DNA of 64,000 bases. Origin: Epithemia pelagica (Eukaryota; Bacillariophyta; Bacillariophyceae; Surirellales; Surirellaceae). Position 1 is the first letter of the stretch; each line of letters opens with the position of its first letter. The stretch is from the NCBI GenBank assembly GCA_946965045.2, contig OX337231.1, positions 186,001-250,000 on the forward strand. Direction: 5' to 3'. This document shows, piece by piece, positions 39,231 through 48,599 of this stretch. The notes under the pieces are model-generated. The model had not been told where the DNA came from. It did not search any database and saw only the letters and a program-made list of their open reading frames with translations. The translations under genes were made by a program, and so were the position numbers.

Positions 39231-41075
39231 ATGCAAGAGCAGCAAACCCCGACGAATTTGCAAGGCCGCCATTTGCGGTTTACCGTGGTGCAAGAAGGAA
39301 CTTTTTTGAGCATTCACTCCCAAACACCCAACAACAACGACAACAACAAGAAGAAGGTACCCACCTTTCAACATGGCAACACGACACTCTGGTTTGATGG
39401 GTATATCATTGACATGATTCAAGCCGTGTCGGAGCGCGCCAATTTTACCTATGAACTCCGTCCACCCAGTGGCAAGGGATCCGACTGTACACCACCCATG
39501 ACGGGAGACGGCAATCACGATGAAGAAGATCGCTTGTATCATTCCGATTACTACACGCAATACAATTGTGGGGCCAACGATGTCACGGAATTCTCCCCAG
39601 AAACATCCACCACCACCAATGATCCTCCCAACGAATGGGCGACGGACATTTATGCCGGCATGTTTTACATCTCCCCCCAACGACAATTACAGAATTGGTT
39701 TACCATGCCCTTTTCGCCACCCACGCAGGGTACCCTTGTTATGTATGGGACCGCCACGCAACTCGAACGGATCCAAGATTTGGTACAAGCGCAACAAGAC
39801 GGTCGCATTCCCCAAGCGGCCTGTGTCTTGGGATCGACAGCCGTCTATCAACTCTTGGAAACGGCCTTTCCCGACTTGAAACTCCGACCCTTTTTTGGAC
39901 AAGCGCAAGCCGATATTTTTGAAAGCATGTACAATGGTTCGTGTCCGGTTCATATTTACGATTCACCCATTGCCGCCAAATTTGTTTTGCATCAATTTGA
40001 AAAGAATCAATGTCACGATCAGAATGGTCAGGCCATTGGCTTGATTGGACAACCTCTGTCGTTTGGGTTGACCCATTACGCCTGGGGTGTCGGTCGGCAC
40101 CAATCCATGACGGTCGTCCAGGCCTTGTCGTATTGGATCAATGTCTTGACCAATTGCAATCCCAAGGATGCACTCGGCGCGTGTCCCCAGGGCAATTTGC
40201 ATTCCATGTATCAAGCCCATGGCGGGGGTACGGGCCAGGAATGTGGTCATGTCAATTTTCCCACCACACTCACGGAAACCACCAATATGAACATTGCCTT
40301 GGTGACCAGCTTGGTTGTTGGTGGTGTCGCGTTGCTTGTGGGCAGCCTCTTGGTGTGGCATTGGATTCGATTGCGACACCAAGAACAGCGATACAAGTAC
40401 CGCTTTGTCGAACAAATTGCCCGCAATATTGAAATTGGACCGTCCCCCGGTCTCATTACGCCCGAAAAATTGGCCGAGGAAATTCAACATATTGCCCAAG
40501 GCAAGGGTGTCATTTCCAAACCCGACTTGCTACAATGGATGTCCGATGTGAAATTGTCCTTTTTATCCGAAGGCGATTTGAATGCCCTGTGGGATGCCAT
40601 GGATGTGCATCGAACGGGGACGGTGGATCCCCTCGAATTTATTCTCTTTTTATCCGCCTGTGGTCCCCAATTTGCTCAAGTCTACCAACAACATCAACAA
40701 TTGCCCAAGACGGAACGCTTGAAATTGGCCGCCCGACGATTGACCAATTTGGCCACCGTCGGAGAAGACGGCGTGCGCAAAATTCAACACAAGCTCGATC
40801 GTGGATACAAGCAAGAATTTCAACCCGGAGATGCCGCCGCGCCCACAACAACGCCATCGTCGTCGTCCTTGTCGTCCTGTTGCAATCCTCCAGCACGACG
40901 ACGGCACTTGGCAACGACGGCACGACGAGCCGAAGAAGCGGCGGCAACCTTTACCGGAGCCGTTCCCAGTACCTTGGCGGCACCCCCATCCTCCACGACC
41001 ATGGCCGTTTCGACCACCACCAACACTTTCATCCATTGTTCAAGCCTCCACGACCATGGGCGTCTGAGCTTGTAA
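39231..41075 (+). CDS. Binding-protein-like ectodomain, one TM, EF-hand protein, paralogue 1
   Basis: A 614-residue ORF starting at ATG (MQEQQTPTNLQGRHLR). Residues 12-345 resemble the bilobed periplasmic-binding/ionotropic-receptor ligand domain: GRHLRFTVVQEGTFLSI, FDGYIIDMIQAVSERANFTY, then ATDIYAGMFYISPQRQ and WFTMPFSPPTQG. One helix (about 353-378, NIALVTSLVVGGVALLVG) is followed by a cytosolic EF-hand region ending in a loop DVHRTGTVDPLE near 457. The loop has His at its third position, where paralogue 2 has Asp, so calcium binding may be weak. No pore helix is visible, so it is not a channel of the usual glutamate-receptor kind. Unlike its neighbour, it has no signal peptide: the ATG is preceded by an in-frame TAG. 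An upstream exon is possible but none was found. Confidence 0.68.
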   Translation: MQEQQTPTNLQGRHLRFTVVQEGTFLSIHSQTPNNNDNNKKKVPTFQHGNTTLWFDGYIIDMIQAVSERANFTYELRPPSGKGSDCTPPMTGDGNHDEEDRLYHSDYYTQYNCGANDVTEFSPETSTTTNDPPNEWATDIYAGMFYISPQRQLQNWFTMPFSPPTQGTLVMYGTATQLERIQDLVQAQQDGRIPQAACVLGSTAVYQLLETAFPDLKLRPFFGQAQADIFESMYNGSCPVHIYDSPIAAKFVLHQFEKNQCHDQNGQAIGLIGQPLSFGLTHYAWGVGRHQSMTVVQALSYWINVLTNCNPKDALGACPQGNLHSMYQAHGGGTGQECGHVNFPTTLTETTNMNIALVTSLVVGGVALLVGSLLVWHWIRLRHQEQRYKYRFVEQIARNIEIGPSPGLITPEKLAEEIQHIAQGKGVISKPDLLQWMSDVKLSFLSEGDLNALWDAMDVHRTGTVDPLEFILFLSACGPQFAQVYQQHQQLPKTERLKLAARRLTNLATVGEDGVRKIQHKLDRGYKQEFQPGDAAAPTTTPSSSSLSSCCNPPARRRHLATTARRAEEAAATFTGAVPSTLAAPPSSTTMAVSTTTNTFIHCSSLHDHGRLSL

Positions 41076-41553
41076 CAGGATAGCGCCGATTACAGGATAG
41101 TTCTCTTCTAAGAGTATTTGAGTAGTATCTATATCCGTAGGAGTATAGTTAGCTTCCGTAGTATGCGTAGAAATCTTGTCAGTCGCATAAACGTTCTAGG
41201 TCGCGTTACACTCGCGTTGGAGACATGGAGTGAGACATTGTTACGACAGAAGGTACGACGTGTCTGCTTCCGAGCAGTCGTGTTTGTCGACGGTTGTGTG
41301 CGCTGACATGCGCGCCTTTTTGCTACCTCACGAAACAAAACCGAGAGATAGGAGAGAGATAGTTTAGGTACTCTCTTTTCTATTGGTAGCAATGAATCCT
41401 CACAGATTCTCGTCGCCATCTCGAGCGAGAGAGACGTTTGATGCATCCATATTGCTATAGACTCTGGAACGAAAGAGAACGAGATTGACAGATTTCAAAA
41501 GTGCCAACAACAACAATAGCGAGGATCCACCGACCCGTGAGACGGCGGCGGCG
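41076..41553. other. Intergenic between receptor paralogues, carries a dispersed repeat
   Basis: 478 bp. Segment 41233-41266 is an exact 34-bp inverted copy of 54695-54728, with looser similarity to about 41310. No gene was seen. Confidence 0.6.
41233..41266 (+). repeat. Dispersed repeat, copy 1
   Basis: 34 bp beginning GAGACATTGTTACGACAGAA, identical to the reverse complement of 54695-54728. Weaker similarity extends rightwards (TTCCGAGCAGT, GTTTG, GGTTGTGTG). Confidence 0.85.
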
Positions 41554-43512
41554 ATGGGTGCGTTGGTCGTCGGCCACACCAACAACCAGTGGCTTGTTCT
41601 GGTCGCATGGTGGTCCTTGTTGTTGCTGTTAGTAGTACCACCGAGCTGCAGCAGCAGCAGTGTCACAACAACCGCCACGAATGAGTGGATGGAAGCTGCC
41701 CAAACTCAATTTCAGTTGCAAGGCCAACATTTGCGCATCACGGTCGTCCAAGAAGGCACCTTCTTGAGCATTCACCAAAGCAATCCAAACAAGGACGACA
41801 ACAACGACGACAACAAGATACCCACCTTTCAACGAGGCAATACCACCTTGTGGTTTCAAGGCTATATCATTGATATGATTCAAGCCTTGTCGGAACGCGC
41901 CAATTTTACCTACGAGCTCCGACCGCCCAGTGGCAAGGGATCCGATTGTACGCCCCAAATTATTGTCGACGACGACGACAACGACAACCAACAAGAGGAT
42001 CGACTCTATCACTCGGATTACTACAATCAATACAATTGTGGGGCCAACGATGTCAATGAATTGTCCCAAATGGCCAATCCGCCGCAACAGGCCACTGACA
42101 TTTATGCCGGCATGTTTTATATTTCCCCCCAACGACAATTGAAAAATTGGTTTACCATGCCCTTTTCTCCACCGGCGCAAGGGACGCAAGTCATGTATGG
42201 CACGGCCACACAATTGAAAACCATTCAAGACTTGGTTCAGGCCCAACAAGAGGGTCGCATTCTCCAAGCGGCATGTGTTCCGGGATCGTCGGCCAATTTT
42301 GGTGTCTTGCAACAAGCCTTTCCGGACTTGAAACTTGCCGCCTTTTTTGGGACACGAGAAGAGGATGTGTATCAAAGCATGCAATCGGGTGAATGTCCCA
42401 TTCATATTTTTGATTTGCCCGTGGCGGCCCAATTTGTCTTGCATCAATCGCAAAAGGGACAATGTACGGGGTATCAAAATCAACCCATTGGATTGATTGG
42501 AGAACCACTGTCGTTTGGATTGACCCACTATGCCCTCGGTGTCGGTCATCATTTGTCCGTGACAGTCGTCGATACCTTGTCCTTTTGGATCAATGTCTTT
42601 ATGACCTGTCCTCCTCGACAGGACGACGACGAAGAGAGCAGCAACGACGACGCACCGACAACAAGCCTGTCGTGTCCTCCACAAGGCAATTTGTATGCCA
42701 TGTACCAAGCCCATGGGGGTGGCACTGGAACTGAATGTGGTCATGTCAATTTTCCCACCACAGGCACGGAAACCAAGAATATCAATGTCGGTTTGGTCAC
42801 GGGGTTGATTGTGGGTGGTGTCGTCGTGTTGCTGATTTGTTTGGTCGTGTTGCATGCTAGTCGATTGCGGCAACAAGAACAACGGTACAAATACCGCTTT
42901 GTCGAACAAATTGCGCGCAACATTGAAATTGGATCTTCCCCCGGTCTCTTGACACCGGAAAAATTGGCGGAGGAAATGCAACACATTGCCCAAGGCAAGG
43001 GGGTCATTTCCAAACCAGACTTGTTGCAGTGGATGTCGGATGTCAAACTGGACTTTTTGTCCGAACGCGATTTGAATGCCCTCTGGGATGCCATGGATGT
43101 CGATCGAACTGGAACAGTCGATCCCATGGAATTTATCCTCTTCTTGTCAGCCTGTGGTCCCCAATTTGCTCAAGTGCATGCCCAACATGCCACATTGCCC
43201 AAAACCGAACGCTTGAAATTGGCCGCCCGACGCTTAACGACCGTCGCCACAGTCGGAGAAGAGGGCGTGCGCAAAATTCAATACAAACTCGATCGAGGAT
43301 CCAAAGAACTGCAACAACAACAGCCAACAGCAGCAACTACAACCGCAACAACCGAAGGAGCAACACCCGAGGAACTCGTGATGGCATCCCTGCAACGTCG
43401 TCCGTGGACACTCTGGGGACGTGGTACTGGTGGTGGTACAGGTCCTCCGCGTCGTGCTCGTCCCCATCGTCGACATGGTCAAACGGCCATTGTCGAAGAA
43501 GAGGAAGAATAA
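41554..43512 (+). CDS. Binding-protein-like ectodomain, one TM, EF-hand protein, paralogue 2
   Basis: I chose the ATG at 41554 (652 residues) because a signal peptide follows at once (WLVLVAWWSLLLLLVVPPSC). The ectodomain repeats paralogue 1 nearly line by line: QHLRITVVQEGTFLSIH, FQGYIIDMIQALSERANF, GKGSDCTPQ, IYAGMFYISPQRQLKNW. A membrane helix lies at about 409-435 (NVGLVTGLIVGGVVVLLI). The cytosolic part has GVISKPDLLQWMSDVKLDFL and a canonical EF loop DVDRTGTVDPME near 513. It is therefore probably a type I surface protein that senses a small ligand outside and couples it to a calcium-binding tail; this is inference. It ends with a TAA after an EEEEE run, but the same frame stays open for another 123 codons (to 43881), so the C-terminus may have been longer. 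Confidence 0.75.
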   Translation: MGALVVGHTNNQWLVLVAWWSLLLLLVVPPSCSSSSVTTTATNEWMEAAQTQFQLQGQHLRITVVQEGTFLSIHQSNPNKDDNNDDNKIPTFQRGNTTLWFQGYIIDMIQALSERANFTYELRPPSGKGSDCTPQIIVDDDDNDNQQEDRLYHSDYYNQYNCGANDVNELSQMANPPQQATDIYAGMFYISPQRQLKNWFTMPFSPPAQGTQVMYGTATQLKTIQDLVQAQQEGRILQAACVPGSSANFGVLQQAFPDLKLAAFFGTREEDVYQSMQSGECPIHIFDLPVAAQFVLHQSQKGQCTGYQNQPIGLIGEPLSFGLTHYALGVGHHLSVTVVDTLSFWINVFMTCPPRQDDDEESSNDDAPTTSLSCPPQGNLYAMYQAHGGGTGTECGHVNFPTTGTETKNINVGLVTGLIVGGVVVLLICLVVLHASRLRQQEQRYKYRFVEQIARNIEIGSSPGLLTPEKLAEEMQHIAQGKGVISKPDLLQWMSDVKLDFLSERDLNALWDAMDVDRTGTVDPMEFILFLSACGPQFAQVHAQHATLPKTERLKLAARRLTTVATVGEEGVRKIQYKLDRGSKELQQQQPTAATTTATTEGATPEELVMASLQRRPWTLWGRGTGGGTGPPRRARPHRRHGQTAIVEEEEE

Positions 43513-43881
43513 CGACAAGACTATTCTCATGACCTGGCCGACGAGGAGGAGGAACTCATGCCATCCCATCGAACCGCCGCCACAACCTTGTTGTGCCAAA
43601 CGGAATCCTTGCCGGACACATCACCGGAACAAGATGATGACGACTCTGTGGATGCACCCGCGACAAGAACGCTCATGGAGGCAACCGAGGACCAAGCCGG
43701 GACGACGACAACATCAACAATAAACTCCTGCACTATGGCAGACGAGACCAACCATCCGAAACATGTCAACGCGGATCAGCAGCAGCAGGAGGAGGCAAAC
43801 GAAAGGGTCACTGCGACGAGTGCATCATCCACGAAAATCATGCATGACCAGGATGAACCTGACAATGACGACAATGTCTAG
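43513..43881 (+). other. Open frame continuing past the stop of receptor paralogue 2
   Basis: Directly after TAA (43510-43512) the same frame reads RQDYSHDLADEEEELMPSHR and stays open to a TAG at 43879-43881. It is acidic and low-complexity (EQDDDDSVD, DADQQQQEE-like). It is either a lost C-terminal extension, a stop-codon readthrough product, or 3' UTR open by chance. Confidence 0.4.
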
Positions 43882-44303
43882 GAGTTTGCAAAATGGCGTG
43901 GCGTGATTTCCATACAGCAATAACATTCCTTGATCCACGACAAATGATTGTTGTCATTCATTCATGGACATTTGTTTTTGGTGACAGCACGGCATGCTGA
44001 TTCTGTGTTCCGAAAATGTTGCATTCTGTCATGAAAGCGGGCCATGTTCGGTCCACCCTCTTTGTTTGGGTACTACGGACAAACAATGACGCTCTCTCTT
44101 TGTTTGGGAAGTGTAATCCAACCACACACTACTATACACTCCTTCCATCCACGCACTACCTGTTGTGCCCGGATACGAAACAACAACACTGGGAATTGAT
44201 TTGCAATGACTGTGGTGTACTCTCCCGATTTGTGTGTAGAGTTTTTCTTTTGGAATTGTTTTGATAGTGTGCCGGTTTCCTTCCATCTTTTTCGACACAC
44301 AAC

Positions 44304-44329
44304 TGTATCTACTACATCTAGTAGATACA
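44304..44329. repeat. Hairpin 1, 11-bp perfect stem
   Basis: TGTATCTACTA, four-base loop CATC, TAGTAGATACA. It is followed by ATAGAGATGGACC. Confidence 0.85.
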
Positions 44330-44456
44330 TAATATAGAGATGGACCTTTGCTTATGTTTGCGTGGTTTTTTCGATATTATTTATCATTGCGCCGGTTTGT
44401 TTTTCCTGTCATCGTTGCAGTTACGCACATGAGTGTTCAACAGACATTACTGTAGT

Positions 44457-44483
44457 ATCTACTACATCCAATAGGTAGTAGAT
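44457..44483. repeat. Hairpin 2, 9-bp perfect stem
   Basis: ATCTACTAC, nine-base loop, GTAGTAGAT. It is followed by CATGGAGATGACCC, similar to the flank of hairpin 1. Both hairpins are also preceded by GCCGGTTT about 40-65 bp upstream. Confidence 0.8.
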
Positions 44484-44890
44484 GTCATGGAGATGACCCT
44501 TTTTGTTGTTGTGACTCCATTTTTTGTGAATTCAACAATACATGCCTATATATCGACAAGGAGACTCATGGTGGTGGTGATGGTTGCTGCCGTGTGTAAT
44601 CCGGTTTCCCACTTTTCTTGCATGGTTCTAATTCGTGCAATTCATATCCACTGGGCACAATCGTTAAACGAGGCAACCCGTTTCATCCTGTCTCGTTCTT
44701 TTTCTCTCGCTGTTTTTTAAGCACACCACACTTGTTTCGCACATGGGGCGCGCAGATGAAAATGTCTGGATCACACCACAGCAGCGGGCAGTGACAAAAG
44801 TGATTGGTTGTATATATTGTACATTGTGTCGTGTCGTGGGTTTTGGAGAAGGACAATGATTCTTCTTCTTCTTGTTGTTTATGTTGATGA

Positions 44891-47661
44891 TTATCCCAAT
44901 TTCACTTGTCCCAAATGGGTTTGGACACAAAGGGCTCCAAGGAGGACCCCGGCTCCAATGACACCGGGCGCTTGGAGTTGATACAAGGTGGCCAAGGCCC
45001 CGGCCACGCAAAACACGACGGCATCGGCGGCGGTATGGACACTCTTGGTATACAGAAATAAACATCCGCCTCCAATCAACCCCACGGCGGCGGCATTCAA
45101 GCCTTGCAAAAGGGCCTTGAACCATGCCAAATGCCGGGCATGACTCCACAATGGCAAGAGTGCCAAGATCCACAAAATACCGGGGGCAAAAATGGACCAT
45201 TGGGCAACGACCGCACCACGGATGCTGCCCGTATGGACGGCACCCAAAAAAGCGGCAAAATTACACAAGGGACCGGGCAAGGATTGGGCCAACCCCAAGC
45301 CTTGAAAAAATTGGGCTTCACTAATCCATTGTTTGGCCGTCACGAGTTCGGCATGGGCCATGGGAATCATTACAACGGCACCGCCATAAATCAAACTCCC
45401 AATGCGAAACATGCATTCCATCAACACAATGGTATCCGGTGGAACCGTGGGACTGACATGAACGACCGCCACAAGTACCAACAAAGTAAGGGCCCAAATC
45501 CCAAAATACATAAAGCCTTGTCCCATGGTAATGCCAATTTGTCGTTTCAACATTTCATCCCTCTCATGAGTCGTATGTGGTTGTTGTTGTGGAGGATGAT
45601 TGGGAGAATCCGAGGAATGGTTGTGAGAATTGTGGGTACGATGAAATGGCAAATTGGTTTCTTGTTGTTGTTGTTGTGTGGCTTCTTCGTCCAAGGTCAT
45701 GGTGGCTGCAGTATTCCCATCTTCACCAGCACCTTCCTTGTCGTCATCCTTGTGGTCGTCGTGACTCTTATTGGTATGCCAACCATTCCGACCATTGTGT
45801 TGTTGTTGGTGAGATGTGATTGGGTGCGGCACTCCACCATGTTGTTGCAACAATAAATGATGGATCCACAACGTCATGGCACCGGCCAGCAATAACAGGG
45901 GAAAGACGACACTACTGCTTGGTAAATGAGGATCGCCGGCATTGACCAAAATGGCACCGACGCAGGAGACCAAGGCCACGATCCATTCCAAGGCGTGCAA
46001 TTTTTGACAAAAGCCGTACGTGGCCTTGAAAATCAAACTCACGGCCGCCGGGGGCACACCGACCAACCACATACTAGTAGTACTAGTACTAGTACTAGTA
46101 CTGTGGGAGGCCATATCACTCGGGTCGGCGGTTCCTCCTCCCGTATCATCATTCGGTGGATTCGACGCCAACGACGACGAATGGACCCACAATCCAAAGC
46201 CGGTCAAGACCAGTGCTCCGGGCCAGGCCCACAAGACAAAGGCCAAGAGGCCACCCCAGACACCACCCCGTGTCGCGGCCGATCCAATCACTAATTGCGT
46301 CGACGAGGGTCCCGGAAGGCCTTGGCCTATTATAGTGTTGCGAAACAACATGGAATACCATGCCACGTGTCGGTTTGGTGGGGAATAGCAAAACAAAGAG
46401 ACGAGAAACGAGAGAGCGAGAAAGGAGACAAGAAAAGAGAAAAAGAAGAGGAGAGAAAGGAGACAAGAAAAGGGAAAAAGAAGGAGACAAAAAAGAGAGA
46501 AAAAGAAAAAAGAGAGAAAAAGAAGAGAGCAAAATAGAAGAGAGTCACAAAAGAGGAGAGCGAAAAAAGAGAGAGTCACAAAAGAAGAGAGCGAAAAAAG
46601 AAGAGAGTCAAAAAAGAAGAAGAGAGGGAAAAAGAAGAGAGTCACAAAAGGAAAGAGGGAAAAGAGAGAGTCACAAAAGAAGAGAGCGAAGAAAGAAGAG
46701 AATCACAAAAAAACGAAGAAGAGAGACACAAATGAAGAAACACAAAAAAAAACGAAGAAGAGAATCACAAAAGAAAAGAGCGAAAAAAGAAAAGAGACGC
46801 AAAAGAAGAAGAGACACAAATGAAGAGAGCGAAAAAAGAAAAGAGACACACAAGAAAAGAGACACACAAGAAGAGAGCGAAAAAAGAAAAGAGACACAAA
46901 ACAACAGATCGAAAAAAGAAGAGAGAGGGGAAAAGAAGAGAGACATAACAGAAGAGAGAGGGAAAAAGAGAGAAAACAGAAGAGAGACACAAAAGAAGAG
47001 AGCGAGAGAACGAGAAAAGAAGAGAGAGACAAACAAACAAACAGAGAGGTGCTGGTGTGAGAGCCACCCACCAAATCCACACCCACAGCAGTACCAAGAA
47101 TCTAGAGAACGAACCACAGTCCTGTGTTTGTGTGGTGGTCTTGTGTGTTTGTGTGGTTTTCCCGTTGACAGTTTGGTTGTGTGTGTGTAGCGGAACTCTC
47201 CAATAGAACGTACCCAAGGCAAAGAGTTCCAAAAAGACATCTTCATCGAGCCAGGCATGGACACGGACCAAATGATCGCGAAAAATGGCCACATGAACAC
47301 TGGGACCTCCAAAGGCAATCCATCCCAAATGCCAATACACTTGCAACACATGATAGAGTCGTTGCGGCAGAGAGGACGACGACGACGACGAAAAAGAACC
47401 ACCACCACCACAGCACCCTTTTGTGCCAGCACCACAATCGTCCTTTCGAGGAGGAGGAGGATTCGTAGTGTGGGCATTCCACGATGACGAGGAAGAGACT
47501 AACAAGGGATCCGTTTCGCCACGAAAGGTTGTTGTTGTGGTTGTTGTTGCCGGAGCGCTCATCGTGTCACTTCCCATACTCATGCTAAAATGAGTCGGTG
47601 GTGGTATTGCAAGGCGATCCGAATGGCCGTTGGAAGGAAATGATGGTTGTGTGGTGTCCAT
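44891..47661 (-). CDS. Chromate (CHR) family ion transporter, two exons
   Basis: Exon 1 is 47661-47214 and exon 2 is 46326-44891; joined, 1,884 bp give 627 residues. The splice joins FLELFALG to QGLPGPSSTQL, exactly restoring the family's conserved block. Two CHR halves are present: the first (about 107-285) has HLGWIAFGGPSVHVAIFRD and WLDEDVFLELFALGQGLPGP; the second (about 385-620) has FRIGSLIYGGAVVMIPMAH and QFFQGLGLAQSLPGPLCNF. A His/Asp/Gln-rich linker separates them. Bidomain CHR proteins export chromate or related oxyanions in bacteria; the eukaryotic substrate is less certain. About ten membrane helices are expected. The N-terminal 100 residues are Ser/Thr/Pro-rich and disordered. A Ser/Thr repeat in loop 1 comes from ACTAGT units at 46072-46102. 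Confidence 0.88.
46072..46102. repeat. (ACTAGT)n minisatellite inside the CHR coding region
   Basis: About five units of ACTAGT or AGTACT. They encode an alternating Ser/Thr run in the first linker of the transporter, so unit changes keep the frame. Confidence 0.85.
46327..47213 (-). other. 887-bp intron of the CHR transporter filled by a purine/pyrimidine repeat
   Basis: The donor is GTACGTTC and the acceptor ATAATAG. From about 46390 to 47045 the plus strand is almost pure A/G, built of AGAGA, AAAAGA and GAGAGCGAAAAAAG-type units with spaced CACAA, so the transcript is nearly pure C/U. All open frames seen through it (K/E/R-rich or F/L/S-rich) are products of the repeat. Confidence 0.85.
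46390..47045. repeat. Purine-rich imperfect satellite
   Basis: About 650 bp of degenerate 10-25-bp units such as AAGAGAGCGAAAAAAG and AGAGACACAAAAG. Strand asymmetry is extreme: there are hardly any T bases on the plus strand. Confidence 0.9.
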
Positions 47662-48599
47662 CCTCCTGCTGGTGCTGTAGAAGAGAAATAGAGGAACACA
47701 ATATTAATAATAGGGGATGCGTTGTGGTCCGCTGCCAAAGAGGACGGTGAGGAGGAGGTGCTCCCACAGCGAGAGTTCAGCCGTTGATGTCGTCGTAGTC
47801 TCCTTCCAAGATCTTGAGAGACTTCTGAGACTTTTTTGAAGAAACTCTCTGATTCAGAGAATGTGACACCCTTCCATCTGTCGGGACATTCTTCCACGCA
47901 CATGAGTCGCGTTTCAGATGGACAGGCTTCGCTGCACGCGAGGCGACCACTCCAACTCACAAAATGGGCAGCTATCCATACCTTTTCTACAAAGAAAAAC
48001 GAACACGTCGTTCACCACAACGCAAACCGCAGCAAACCGAGACGAAGAGAAAACAAGATTCTCGACATCATCATCCTCCATCGCCTCCCACAAAAGATCT
48101 CTCCCGGTTGCCCCTTGTCCATACACAAAAGCGAGAGAGAGAGACTCGAGACAGAGAGTTTGACGATTCATCCTTTGGTTGTCACTTTTTGGCCGAGAGC
48201 AATACGAGCACTCGTGTATCAATTTCCCTCACATACACGTGCCAAATTTGCTCCATGGCCATGCACACTCGTCCCAAAAATGGCTGGCGCACCCAAATCG
48301 CCTGCCAGTCCCCTTAATTACAAAAACAGACTATTTAACGAAACTCTACAGAGAAACGTCTTTCTCTCGTCATTTTCTGCTCATTTTTCTCATTCGGTAC
48401 CCACCTCCCTCGGAGGCAACATTGGTTTTGGTCCATCAAACCTGCCAATGGGAACAACCATGGCTTGTGAATTTCAATCTACCATTCGGACAACTCACAA
48501 ATAACTTGATACGTTGTCCTCTCAGAGAAAGATTGAAGAAAGAAACAATTAAACAACATACCCGGCCCTGACCTCCATCACCCTGTTTACGTTTGCAAC
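47662..48599. other. Intergenic upstream of the unknown cassette, holds the left diverged repeat
   Basis: About 0.9 kb between the divergent CHR gene and the 605-residue ORF. The part from about 48005 to 48165 resembles 54825-54985 (shared AACACGTC.TTC, GATTCTCGACATCATC, AAAAGATCTC, ACAAAAGC). No credible ORF was seen. Confidence 0.5.
48005..48165 (+). repeat. Left copy of a diverged direct repeat
   Basis: This aligns with 54825-54985 by eye: AACACGTCGTTCACCACAAC against AACACGTCATTCGCAACAAC, then GATTCTCGACATCATC in both, then AAAAGATCTC, then CATA.ACAAAAGC and GAGAGAGA runs. The two copies flank the cassette. Confidence 0.6.

Larger units (their letters stand above)
43882..44890. other. 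Convergent intergenic region with a duplicated hairpin unit
   Basis: 1 kb between receptor paralogue 2 (+) and the chromate transporter (-). It holds two hairpins at 44304-44329 and 44457-44483, set in two diverged copies of one sequence. No credible ORF was seen. Confidence 0.55.

Noticed and set aside
39231-41075. Calling the receptor paralogues ionotropic glutamate channels
   Set aside because: Only the ligand-binding-type fold is seen. There is a single membrane helix and no pore loop, so channel function is not supported.
41629-42993. A 454-codon minus-strand frame across receptor paralogue 2
   Set aside because: It mirrors the same open frame over paralogue 1 (39963-40499); both arise from the conserved plus-strand coding sequence.
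46360-47190. Lys/Glu/Arg-rich or Phe/Leu/Ser-rich proteins read through the purine tract
   Set aside because: They come from an imperfect simple repeat inside an intron whose splice restores the CHR motif FALGQGLPGP.
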